Shown piece after piece: positions 51,501-62,555 of a stretch of DNA of 64,000 nt. A program made the position numbers and the translations under genes. Position 1 is the first letter of the stretch, and the number at the start of each line of letters is the position of its first letter. Origin of the DNA: Ptychodera flava (lineage: Eukaryota > Hemichordata > Enteropneusta > Ptychoderidae); the NCBI RefSeq assembly GCF_041260155.1, contig NC_091933.1:23466599-23530598 (forward strand), in the 5' to 3' direction. Below the pieces are notes generated by a model, which searched no databases, had not been told where the DNA came from, and worked only from the letters and a program-made list of their open reading frames with translations.

Positions 51501-54500
51501 ATTCCTTTCACTTTCACTTGACAGAGCCTGCTGCAAAAGAATCAGTTACATTTCTTTGATATATATAAGTCAACTGTGCATTTACAGGAGACTGTTTAAG
51601 TTTCCTCCTCTGTCTACGAAATAGTCTACGTAGTTGTTTGTCCATATTCATGACAAATTGCAATGTTTTACAGACCAGTACAAAAAAAGTGAAGGTGTAA
51701 AATTGCCAGCAATGTGCAACAAATGCAGCTCAGGTTAGTTGGTCATGATTGCATGGCCCTTAAGGAAAGCAATGCTCTCAAAACAAAGCTTTGTTCTCGA
51801 TGTGAGTTGTGAAAAAACCCAGAAATTTCACAAGACTTGAAGCTAAGTGTCATCAACACATATACTATTATCTCCTTATACAGATCTCTAAATTGGTTGA
51901 CAACTATAGATCCCATCCAGCGCTACTCAAGCTTCCATCACAGATTTTTTATCATGACGAGTTATTGGCAAAAGCTGATGTCAAGATTAGAGAGTGTCTA
52001 TGTACGTTGGATCTCCTACCAAACAAGGATGCATTTCCAATTCTGTTCCATGGCATTAGGGTAAATGATATATATTGCAATGTTATTTCATCTCATCTAT
52101 CATTGTGAAAGCGTTATTTTCGGTATTTGCATCCAGTTTAAAACACCTAAATAATGGTCATGATCCTCCCCTAATTTCCAAATGTAATATATGAAGTGAT
52201 CACATGATGTGTTTACTATAGTCACATGGTTACATCAAGTGGCCACATGCCACGCACATGCTGTATGTTTGTTTCACATGGCATATTTCATGTGGTCACA
52301 TGATTTGTTTAAACAGTAACGGTCATAGTGAGTTTTCTTATTTTCTCATCCAAAATTGCAAGTGGATATGTATGTGTCTTATACTTCAAATTGTAAAATG
52401 GTACGTCAGCAATTTACCTTTTCTTTTCCATGTTCAGTGCTAAACACAAGATGAATTTTGAGGAAACATATTTAATTTTGTCAGTGCATCTTGATTTAAA
52501 TGCTGATAGTGCTGTAAACACAGACCAATAATAAGATATCTGGCACCTAACTTACTTTTCCAATGTGTAATTTACCTTGGAAATAGGGTGAAGATATGAG
52601 AGAAGGTAACAGTCCATCCTGGTTCAATCCAGTGGAAGCAGTCCAAGTAATGAAGTACCTAAGCGCTATGATGAATAACGGTGTCCACAAACTGGAATGG
52701 AGTGATGTTTGTGTCATTACACCATACAGGAAACAGGTAAATCTTTAAAGTTGACTCAGAGTATCTGTCAGTAAATTATCAAAACTTCTCTGACAGGACC
52801 CATGAAAGGCATTTTTACAAATCTTGGAAATAGAACTCTGAAATCCAGATGATTTAATTCTTAGACATGAAGTGCTGATGTACTTGAAGTAATCCAATGT
52901 TTGAAATTCAGGTGGAGAAGATACGTCTTTTGAAAGACAGCCTTGGAATGGGAGACATCAAAGTTGGATCAGTTGAAGAATTTCAAGGACAAGAAAGATT
53001 GGTTGTTATCATCTCTACGGTAAAGTGAACTCATTGAACGTTCTTATGTGCGGATGAGCAACATCTATTATAACGTATGCGAAACATTCGGAATTGCGAG
53101 AGAGATTGATGCATCATGTGTTATGTTTTCCCAATCTTTTGGAGGGGTTGAGTTCTGTTAATTCTTTTTAGACTCTGATATTATGTACCATAGATATTTG
53201 CCCTTCAAAATTGATTCAGAGTTGCCATTTTCAAATATTTTCTCAATTGTGAGATGCATGTATGGAAATTCTTTGCTTTGTGGTTGCGTGGTGGACTACA
53301 AGTTGCAGACAATCAACAATGACGAGTTCATTGTGTAATTTTTTAGCTCCGCTGTCAGCGACGCGGAGCTTATCAAATAGGTTGATTTTCCGTCGTCGTC
53401 CGTCGTCGTCCGTCGTCGTCGTCCGTCAACAATTGCCTTCTCCTCTGAAACTGCAAGTCCAATTGCTTTGAAATTTTATATGCAGTTCACTTGGGGTGAC
53501 CACACTTAAGTTTGTTCAAATCGCGGTGAAATTTGCATATTTGTATTTTTGGGGCAATTTTTGGTGTTTTTGGTAAAAAAATCTTCTTCTCTGAAACCGC
53601 TTGTCCGATTGCTTTGAAATTTGATATGCAGTTTACTTAGGGTAACTTCAGTCAGATTTGTTCAAATCGTGGTGAAATTTGCATATTTGTATTTTTAAGG
53701 CAATTTTTGTCATTTTTGGTAAAAAAATTTTTAAAAATCTTCTTCTTCAAAACTACCGGTCAGATAGCTTTGATATTTGGTACATATGTCCCTAGGGATG
53801 ATCTATTTCAGATTTGTTCAAATTGTGCAGAAATATGCAAATTTGCATTTTTAAGGCATTTTTTGCCATTTTTGGTCAAAAAATGTATTTCTCAAAAAGT
53901 ACTGGTCTAATAGTTTTGAAATTTGGTATACAGGTTTCTATAGATGAACTGAGTAATATATATTGAATTTCTAATGAAATCTGAAATTTTGTATTTTTGG
54001 GGCAATTTTTGCCATTTTTGGTCAAAAAATGTGTATTTCCAAAACTACTCATCTGATAGCTTTGCAATTTGGTATACAGGTTTTTACAGATCACCTTAAT
54101 GATATTTGTTGAAATTATGATGAAATCTGCCATTTTGTAATTTTGGGGGCAATTTTGCGAATTTTTGGTCAAAAAATGTGTTTCTCAAAAATTACTGGTC
54201 TGATAGCTTTGAAATTTGGTATACAGGTTTCTACAGATGAGTTCAGTAATATATAATGAATTTCTGATGAAATCTGTAATTTTGTATTTTGGGGCAATTT
54301 TTGCCATTTTTGGTCAAAACGTGTATTTCCAAAACTACTCATCCGATAGCTTTGAAATTTGGTATACAGGTTTCTATAGATGAACTAAATGATATTTATT
54401 AAAAAATAATGATGAAATCTGCAATTTTGAATTTTGGGGGCAATTATTCCCATTTTTGGTCAAAAAATGTGTTTCTCAAAAAAAGTACTGGTCTAACAGC

Positions 54501-57456
54501 TTTGAAATTTGGTATACAGGTTTCTACAGATGAAGTTATGAACTAAATTTGATCTCTTGAAATTATGATGAAATCTGCAATTTCATTTTTTGGGGCAATT
54601 GTTGCCATTTTTGGTCAGAAAATTTTATTCTCAAAAAACTACTGATCAGATAGCTTTGGTTGACATGTTCTTAGGGAAGATACGATGTGATATATCAAAG
54701 AAATCTTCAATTGTGTATTTTGCAGCTTATTTTAGCCATTTTTCTGGCCTCTGCATTGAGCTATCAAAGATTTCCACCTTCCTCATCAACATGTGTAAAA
54801 AATAGTTATTCTTACATAAACACAGCGGAGCTATATCGGCCGCTAGGTTGCTTGTATGGTGTTAAAGATAGACATGAAGAGGCACAGCAGTTCACTCAGT
54901 GGATGCATGATGCAAAATCAATAACATTTCCCGTTTTTCCACTGAAGGTGAGGTCCTCTGAGAACTTGCTTGGTCTTGACACAAGACACAATATAGGGTT
55001 TCTTAGCAATCCCAAACGCTTCAATGTTGCCATCACCAGAGCCAAGGCATTGCTCATCATTATTGGTAATCCACATGTCCTTGTCCAGGTATGTTTCAAT
55101 ATGAACTATCGTGTGTGATAGGACTGTCAAAAATGAGTTGCACGAGGCCCTCCCCCTTGGACCACTGGGTCATATAAAGATTGATTCACCAGCAGAGGTG
55201 CCTTAAGTGGCAGTTTGAATAAACAGTATTTTCAAAGGTTCAATGCAATTATTCTTTGCTGAATACTGTGTACATTTCAAGTTGATAATGAAGAAGAAGG
55301 TGACCGTGAGATCCATTCCGAAAACTCAGTGTGCTAACATGTATACAAATTGCATGAACTTTCAAAGGCACTATTAAAGGATACTCTTACTTTTTGAGAA
55401 CTATATAAGAGACAAAATATTTTGGTGCAATTGTGTGTACAAGACAGACTATAGAAGCAAAAATATGAGGCAGTCAGGATAACTTTGATCGTTTGGTGGT
55501 CGCACAATACTTCTGTCAAACATCTTTCAGACTTTGCAGCTAACACATAACTTATAATGGTCACAACTGTATAACACTGACATTTTGATTTGTATGTATG
55601 CAAAACTGCATGGACAATGTTTTCCATTCTGCTAGGACTATTACTGGTTACAGCTGTTGCGCTACTGTGTCAGGAACAATGCCTACACAGGATGTGAACT
55701 CCCAAACTTTGATGAGGAAGTGGCTGATGTTCTCTTCACTGAGCATGGTATGGACCTAGACACATCTAAACAGAATACAAGAGAAAACCTCAACTCACCA
55801 AGTCTTGCAGAAGAGGACAACGAAGACATCCAAAGCCTGGGTTCAAGGGCTGACCAAGGCATCTGCCATGACACGGAGGAAGACTGTAATGTAACAGATA
55901 CCCACAACGATCAAGACCTACCAGGCTGTAGTGGACAGGAGGTGATTCAAGCAACAGAGAAATGCCTTGGCGCACTGACTCGGAATGCCGATGAGTACAA
56001 ACACAAAGCAACTTCTTGTGGAAGAAGGGAGAAACAAGCAGCAGAAGTTGAGTGTAATATGGGTGTAGATGAAGTCACACAAAGTGATAATGCAAGGAAA
56101 GACTCACAAAGCCATGAGAAAGTGAAGAATACTGTTGTAGAGGCTGTAACCGATAGTAGTGCCGCTTCAGTAGGCTGCCAAGGAGGAAATTATACTGAGA
56201 ACAGTAATGATAAGGCAAATTGCAATGATGACATTGGCGATAACAAGGCATTGGAAGACAACAGTTACATCATGAATGGAGAAGGAGAAGGTACAAAGAG
56301 ATCACCAGGCAACAGCTATACCATCAACAGCAGAGAAGAAGCAAATGATGAGGTCTTTAGTGTGGATGGGGATATTGAAAGGCTTTACTCAGTTACTTGT
56401 AATAGTAGTGATTCTGAGAATTCAAAAGACCCAATAAACGAGTTGAATCATGAAGCTTCTACTAATCAAACAAATGGATCTACAACACCTCCTGTTGGTA
56501 GTATTACAGATTTTGACAGGGCTCCTACAGAATTTCCATGCTCAAGTCATTCTAATGTTCTATCAGAGACAGAAGAGGGTGATGAAGCAAGTAATTCCAC
56601 AAACGACGAGATGTCCTCTTCTGAAGATATTGACTTTACAGAGTCTTCAGATGATGCAGCGTCAGACACTCCTTCCAGTGATGAAGGTTCGAGGGTCTCT
56701 GGTACAAAAACTCATTTCACCTCATCACTTGGGTCTGACTCCTCATCTTACAGTTGGAGTGGGCAGGATGACTCATCTGACATCTGGAGTGGGCAGGATG
56801 ATGCCGATGAAGATGAAGATGATAATAACGATGGTACTGGTGAGAAAGGTGCAACTGTACTGAAGAATGATATATCAGAAGATGACAATCAAGCAGATAT
56901 CCAAAAAGATCCAGAGCAAGAGATGATGGATATCGTTCATGAAAGTAAGAGGGCAACCTGCCATGTATCATCTACGGCTGTAGTTGAAGACTTAAGTCAC
57001 CTATCCGATTTGCAAAAGTCGGCCATTGACCTTCGCGAGGAATTCATCACTTCAGGGATTCAAGAAGTACATACATCTACACCTTGTACAACAAAGGAGA
57101 AATGTCTGGACAAAGAAGTGGATCCGGAAAAAGTCACAGAAAGTAGCAATAGCGTTGATGGCAAAGAGTGCATCCTGAAAGATTGTGATTCTGCCCTGAC
57201 AGAATTTGACAACTCTGGTGACCAGAATGAAGCAGCAAGGCAGACACTTACAAAGCGTAGATGCAAGGTTGTCTGCAAAGCTGGCAGACACAGAAGGAAG
57301 TCTGCAGACGATCAGAGGATGGTTACTTATGAAGAGATTTATGGGAGTCTGTCTTTGTCCAAAGTATCAGATGGCACATTGAATGGGGAGGATCAGTATG
57401 GTGATGTGGATGTGATCATTGAAAGTAGCTGTGAGGAGTCTGCCACTGAGGACTGA
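36554..57456 (+). CDS. MOV10L1: MOV10L1 RNA helicase (piRNA pathway), with extended tail
   Basis: UPF1-like superfamily 1 RNA helicase; in animals MOV10L1/Armitage feeds piRNA precursors to PIWI proteins. Coding exons: 36554-37398, 37841-37984, 38608-38799, 39721-39957, 40400-40514, 42943-43041, 43799-43946, 44488-44579, 45193-45251, 45813-46181, 46679-46788, 47202-47279, 50389-50610, 51230-51394, 51884-52060, 52587-52736, 52912-53019, 54948-55088, 55636-57456. Start chosen as [13 protein letters not shown], matching the mammalian N terminus. Helicase motifs: GPPG/TGKT (Walker A, split by an intron), [50 protein letters not shown]. About 1,757 residues against about 1,211 in human; the excess is the tail. 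Two exons (43799-43946, 45813-46181) have single-base frame breaks (separate entry). Confidence 0.95.
36782..37375 (+). other. MOV10L1 N-terminal triple module (cold-shock/S1-like)
   Basis: Three successive modules of about 57 residues, roughly at residues 78-135, 155-211 and 218-274, each with G(R/T/E)VT at the start and a W-x-A-x-S-V or T-A-V-S-V ending. Modules 1 and 3 share [13 protein letters not shown] and [12 protein letters not shown]; module 2 is more diverged ([11 protein letters not shown]). All three lie in one exon. The pattern resembles small beta-barrel RNA-binding folds of the cold-shock/S1 type and is shared with vertebrate MOV10L1; the fold is inferred from pattern alone. 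Confidence 0.65.
40654..42467 (+). mobile_element. Satellite-carrying inverted-repeat element (AGCTACTATAGAC), copy 1
   Basis: Ends AGCTACTATAGAC and GTCTATAGTAGCT are perfect inverted repeats. A (TATG)n/(GTCC)n run follows the left end, then AT-rich units with TTTGTTATTTGGTATACAGG. A direct repeat of about 370 bp (about 40,690-41,060 and 41,890-42,235) flanks a core of about 800 bp, so one unit appears to have been duplicated. No coding capacity. It lies in the MOV10L1 intron before the exon at 42,943; an inverted near copy lies at 59,945-61,469. Confidence 0.8.
43258..43590. mobile_element. Long foldback element in MOV10L1 intron
   Basis: The two halves are reverse complements almost from end to end: CTTCGTCCACACACCGTCTG on the left against CTTCGTCTACACTCCGTCTG on the right strand, then ACAGCTCATTTGAAA and CCCTTTGAAAGT on both. 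The fold centre is near 43,425. If transcribed in the MOV10L1 pre-mRNA it would form a hairpin with arms of about 160 bp. Confidence 0.8.
43799..46181 (+). other. MOV10L1 exons with single-base frame breaks
   Basis: The exon at 43799-43946 is 148 bases where 150 are expected from flanking phases. The family sequence NEYLVLQV and GLAEGRPSV are one base out of step, with CT where CCT (Pro) is expected, and its acceptor ATAAG/TGAGC seems to lack one G. In the exon at 45813-46181 the reading frame leaves the track after KKLAVEE, the middle block ([18 protein letters not shown]) is one base off, and the track returns before [10 protein letters not shown] in a run of five T. Total length keeps the phase. 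Changes in or beside homopolymers and intact flanking exons suggest sequencing error or a very young defect. Confidence 0.6.
47466..48075 (+). mobile_element. Satellite-type element with (TGTATGTC)n run
   Basis: Starts TTTTTAGCTCCCATAGCC, followed by a (TGTATGTC)n run and AT-rich units containing CCGATTGATTTGAAACTTGG and GTGAAATTTGCATATTT, shared with the elements at 40,654 and 53,344. The right end is not clear. Lies in the MOV10L1 intron between the exons ending at 47,279 and starting at 50,389. Confidence 0.6.
48138..49957 (+). mobile_element. Satellite-carrying element with 220-232 bp tandem units
   Basis: Starts TTTTTAGTCCCCACAG with a (GTCCGTC)-type run and ends near GGATGGGAGCTACAG. 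Six tandem units are marked by CAAAATGTCACGTGACCT-like phrases at about 48,242, 48,472, 48,700, 48,928, 49,153 and 49,371; each also has CATTAATTATGC and GAGCGAGCCAATAGAGCT. The first four units are close in sequence and the later ones increasingly diverged. No coding capacity. Confidence 0.75.
50151..50229. mobile_element. Small MITE-like palindromic element
   Basis: TTAACCCTTTG at the left and CAAAGGGTTAA at the right, 79 bp overall, with a central TGACGTCA palindrome. Related by its ends to the element at 12,512-12,603. Confidence 0.6.
53344..54833 (+). mobile_element. Satellite-carrying inverted-repeat element with nine units of about 146 bp
   Basis: Ends TAGCTCCGCTGT and ACAGCGGAGCTA are perfect 12-bp inverted repeats. 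A (CGTCGTC)n run follows the left end, then nine tandem units marked by AGCTTTGAAATTTGGTATAC at about 53,465, 53,611, 53,767, 53,912, 54,058, 54,205, 54,348, 54,499 and 54,652, so the spacing is 143-156 bp. Units alternate in detail (fifth and seventh share TGTATTTCCAAAACTACTC). No coding capacity. In the MOV10L1 intron before the exon at 54,948. Confidence 0.85.
55636..57456 (+). other. Last MOV10L1 exon with 560-residue acidic tail
   Basis: The exon starts [20 protein letters not shown], the conserved end of the helicase fold, and then adds about 560 residues rich in Asp, Glu, Ser and Asn with no predicted structure. It has only two tryptophans, at about residues 1525 and 1535 (codons at 56,755 and 56,785), each inside WSGQDD within a 30-base direct repeat. 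Near the C terminus is a basic patch, [17 protein letters not shown], that could be a nuclear localisation signal. The frame is open for 606 codons, which is strong evidence that it is translated. Human MOV10L1 ends shortly after the helicase core. Confidence 0.9.
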
Positions 57457-58360
57457 TTCCATGCTGTTACATAACAGCTGAATAGTAACACACAAAGGTA
57501 ACCTTGTTGTGTTCAGATGGTACATGGTGTGGATCGTAGTAGCCATAAGGGGTCTAATGATGAGGACTGATATGATAATTGAAAGAACCACCTCAAGGAC
57601 ATTCATATTGACACAAATTAGAAAAGCTTTTAGTAGACAGCTGATGAGAACTTTTTTAATACAGTACAATAATCTTTCCTGCGGATATGGATGACTTGAT
57701 TTCAAAACCTTAATGAAGTATTAGTCTGTCATGGGCTGGTATGATATTCATATTACAATTGATGGCAAGCAAATTTTGTTATCACAGTAGATGTGTAATG
57801 CCTGTTTGACATATGTTCATGAATGTCACATATTATTCCAGAGGCAAGGTTATATGTCAGTCTTCAGCCCACTCTCTGCTGTATTCTATGTGTTTTTATG
57901 CACAGCTGGGCAAAATGACTTTCAAGGAGTGCATTTGAAAGCCCCGCTGGCACCATTTTATGTACCTTTCCTTTAACATGATAATATTCAATTTTTGTCT
58001 CATTCCTTCTAAATTATACCTTTTTAGCTCTATGAGTGCTGTTGGTGACAATACATACATTCCATACTGATCTATCAATGTAAGAAAACATCACACAAAG
58101 TCATATTATGTCATTTGAACAGCTCTGCACACATGACTATTGTACACCGGGACCAACAGGGATTTATTATTCTAGTTTGTAACATTAAATGCTAAAATTG
58201 AATTCTGTATTGCTGATTGTGGTTTTGCCAAATCAAGTCACCCCATAATCACTGTGATAGCTCATGCGACAATGGGCTGCAGTTTAACATTTCCACTACA
58301 GAACAGTAATCTGACATGTTAGTGCATCATTACAGCAAAGCATATGTTGTGTCAAATGTT
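57457..58360 (+). other. Probable MOV10L1 3' UTR
   Basis: No exon-like frame. ATTAAA, a common polyadenylation variant, occurs at 58,184; no AATAAA is seen before the transposon that starts at 58,361. The transcript end is therefore probably near 58,200, which is inference. Confidence 0.4.
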
Positions 58361-59247
58361 CTAAGGTAGTGTGTGCCTCGAAAGTGAAAGACTTACATTT
58401 TTGCGCCAACTTTCCTCAAGGAATATTCCAACCATTCTATTTCAAAATCAAGAATAAAAATCTGGGGTCACCGTGCAAATTCCGGTACTAGAGACACAAA
58501 TTACCAAGATTTAACAATATTTGAAATTCTAAATGGCTGCTATCCCGGTGATATCTATGGAGAAAAATAAAATTTTTGAAAAACTAAGAGGGTAAAAAGT
58601 TTTCTTTTGCCAGAGCTTTAAAGCCCCACTACCTGTATCTTTTAGCATTATTTCTTACCAGCAAAATTTTTCTTTCAAGCTAAAATAGGTTTGTGAGAAT
58701 GTACTAATTTAGGTGTTTATCCACTTACTATTAAGTTCCCTCTGGGACTGTATATGCAATTTTGAACAAGATAAAGATTACACTGCGATTCAATGTTTGC
58801 CCAAACATTAAATCCCAACCCCATGCGGAACAGCAAAAAACATGGATACTGTGCATGTCTGCACTGAAATCTTCACATAAACTGCACTGAGAAATCCAAT
58901 GTACAGTAATGCATAGGGGTGAATGTTTTCAACTGTGACATTGTTATGTTCTGTTTCCTTTGTAATATTACCTATTTTGAAAAATGGCGGAAAATCAAAA
59001 TGACCGTTAAAATTTGAATTTACTTGACAACTGTTTCACAATTTAATGGTTTCCTAATGCAGTAAAAGCCCATATCCCTTCAGAGGGATATAATTCAGAG
59101 GAAACCAGGAGAGAATAGGAAGATATTTTGAGGTCAACAAATTTCAAGAGTTACAGCTAGTGGGGCTTTAACATGAACCCCCACAGGTTGTAGATCAGAT
59201 AAGAATTGTAAAAGTTTGAGAATCCTTGAGGCACATTCTACCTTAAG
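58361..59247. mobile_element. Inverted-repeat element CTAAGGTAG, host of a nested element
   Basis: The left end CTAAGGTAGTGTGTGCCTC and right end GAGGCACATTCTACCTTAAG are imperfect inverted repeats 887 bp apart. A second inverted-repeat element occupies most of the interior. No transposase frame is visible. Confidence 0.7.
58618..59171. mobile_element. Nested element TTAAAGCCCCACTA
   Basis: TTAAAGCCCCACTA at the left and TAGTGGGGCTTTAA at the right are perfect inverted repeats, 554 bp overall, wholly inside the CTAAGGTAG element. The interior has no coding capacity. The order of insertion follows from the nesting: this one is younger. Confidence 0.7.
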
Positions 59248-59944
59248 ATCAGGCAAAAAAATAAGAAGCCCAGACGAAGTGATGTTCTTATTTTATTTAT
59301 TTGTATCAATGGATGTCACTTCTTTGAGTGTGGATCAAACACATTCATGGGATATAGGGTACTGATTTTACTCTTGTCCTGTCATCTTTCTCTTTGATTG
59401 TAGTTTTTACTTCAAACTCTTATCTAATTGTCTAATCTCCTTGAGCGAACTACAGCTCTTGATACTTCAACAACAATTGTTTTCACACTATATCTGTTTT
59501 GCACACTCCATCCACCCTCCCAGGTAAAACTAAAAAATAAAACACAATTGCATATCATGACTGGCAACACTCTCTGCCATGGAAATGCCATGAGATCAGA
59601 GGTAGTGAATGTTTTGAATGAAGTTTTGCTTATTGTGAAATTCATGAAGGGCAGTAAAGTTACTCTGTTATAATCCAATTACAGTAAACTAAAATACATT
59701 TATTTCAGTTGTGGTCATTTATAGGAACTTTTTCTTTCCTAACACAAACTCTGCATACATGGTCTAAATTCTCACTGAAGTAGCAACATTCCACAGAGGG
59801 TATGATCAGAATCCCAGAATACCAACATAGTTCATTAAGGTGGGTGACTACTCACAGTAAAAGTATTGCGAATTTTATATGTTGTAGGAGGTAGGTAATA
59901 GTGGGAAGTCAAGAAATATAATGAACATGGGCCAAAGTCCCTGA
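59248..59944. other. Spacer without a supported gene
   Basis: Two overlapping frames of about 80 codons on opposite strands (59,424-59,678) mirror each other and have no motif, so I read them as chance. Nothing else is seen. Confidence 0.45.
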
Positions 59945-61469
59945 AGCTACTATAGACATGGATACAAAATTAAGTATTCCTGACTGTATGAAATTATCTC
60001 ACTTAGGTCATCCGAGAGACATGTAAACCAAATATTAAAGCTGTCTGATCAGCGGTTTTGAAAAAACAAGCGACTCAACAGTTGACAGAGCTCTGCTGTG
60101 TTATGTAGAGAATAACCTTTTGTGACACATGTATTGATGAAAAGGTGGATATCTTTGATAGCTCATTTCAGGATGGCCTGACCAAAAATGGAAAAAATTC
60201 CGTAAAAATACAGATTTGCATATTTCATCAGACTATATTAGTCTATAATAGCAAATAAACGAGAGTTAATTACATTCTAATTAAAGTAAACAAGACTTGC
60301 TTAAATCAAGATTTACGTCATAAAAAAAACAGCATATCTGTCAGGTTATAAAGAATCTTGAGGCTGGTTATCTTTTAATATCAGTATTTTCATCCTATTA
60401 ACCAAGCACATTTTAACTTTCAAATTAACATTGTAAGTAAGTTCTGTTGAATAAGTTGAGACTGTACGTACTCAGAGAAAGCACACTGAAGAGACAAATG
60501 TTTGAAACTTAAGAAGTTCAAGGTCATCAAAAGCATTATAAGGAATCATGTTACACTTTCATTGCACTGTTTACACAGATTGCATAATTGCTATAAATTG
60601 CACATGAGGAATCTTACAGCCCAGCTTTACCATAAAAACCTTATCACTTGGACCACTCTTTAATTGACCACTCTATTTTTTTCCTCAAAAGTAATTTTAT
60701 CCTTACCAAGTCAACCATAAATGGAAATTAGAACTTTCTCTATCTCTATTTATTTGACCACCCTATCATGACAAACTATTATGAGCAATTTCTTTTAGAT
60801 AACATAAATGGTGGTTCAGAATATATCAAAGTTGGGATTCAGGAAAGTTGCCTTTACATGTTTTAATCCTCCAAGATGGTAAGCATTTCACTATGAACTG
60901 TCAAAAAAAGTTGAACTTTCTGATAATTCCACACTAAAATATTTTGGCTTTGATGATTTCCTAATTAATTCAATTATTTAAAATCATATTAATTATTTTT
61001 TCTGGGTGAATTGATAGGGTTTATACAGTACAAGAATTACATACAATGTAAGTCAAATTTTGACCAAAAATGACCAAAAAAATCCTTAAAAATACACATT
61101 TGCATATTTCATCACAATTTGAACAAATCTAAGTTGGGTTATCTCTAGGGACCTGTATACCAAATAACAAAGCTGTCTGACCAGCGGTTATGAAGAAGAA
61201 GATTTTTTACCAAAAACACCTTTTTTGCATGAATTTGCCTATTTTCAACAATATCAAAAAATTAAAAAAAACAGTTTCTCAAAATCATATTTTTCATCTA
61301 CACAACAAATATCAAATCAGTAAGTACTGTGGTTCTCAAGATATTTGAGTGGACGGACACCTCACAAACGGACATACATACATACATACATACATACATA
61401 CAGACTGACGACGGATGCCGGACGGATACCCATCCCAATAGCTTCTATAGACTATAGTCTATAGTAGCT
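59945..61469 (-). mobile_element. Satellite-carrying inverted-repeat element (AGCTACTATAGAC), copy 2, inverted
   Basis: Same ends as the element at 40,654-42,467 and the reverse complement of it through the core, including the phrases around TTGCATAATTGC and ACTTTCTCTATCTC. The (CATA)n run is at 61,375-61,400. About 290 bp of the second direct repeat, including its microsatellite, is missing here at about 60,230. High similarity suggests recent spread or duplication. No coding capacity. Confidence 0.8.
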
Positions 61470-61724
61470 ATAAAAAGCAACCTAGTGGCAGATTACGAGC
61501 TCCGCTCTTAGTTTTCACGAAAACAAAAATAGAATCACTGCATAGCAACCAAAATTATGTTCGGAGAAAAATGACATGGCTAGGGAAAATTGCAATTTTT
61601 CTTAGACTCAGATTAGTCAAATGGTGCATCATTCTGTTACATGGGAAGAGTGAGCTACCTCCAGATATGCATTCTGGTATTAATGTCCAAAACATTCATG
61701 TACAAATGCTTTTTCCAGTTCGAT

Positions 61725-62555
<831 letters not shown>

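Noticed and set aside
55683-57291. Several minus-strand and alternate-frame ORFs opposite the MOV10L1 tail
   Set aside because: They are shadows of the 606-codon acidic frame.
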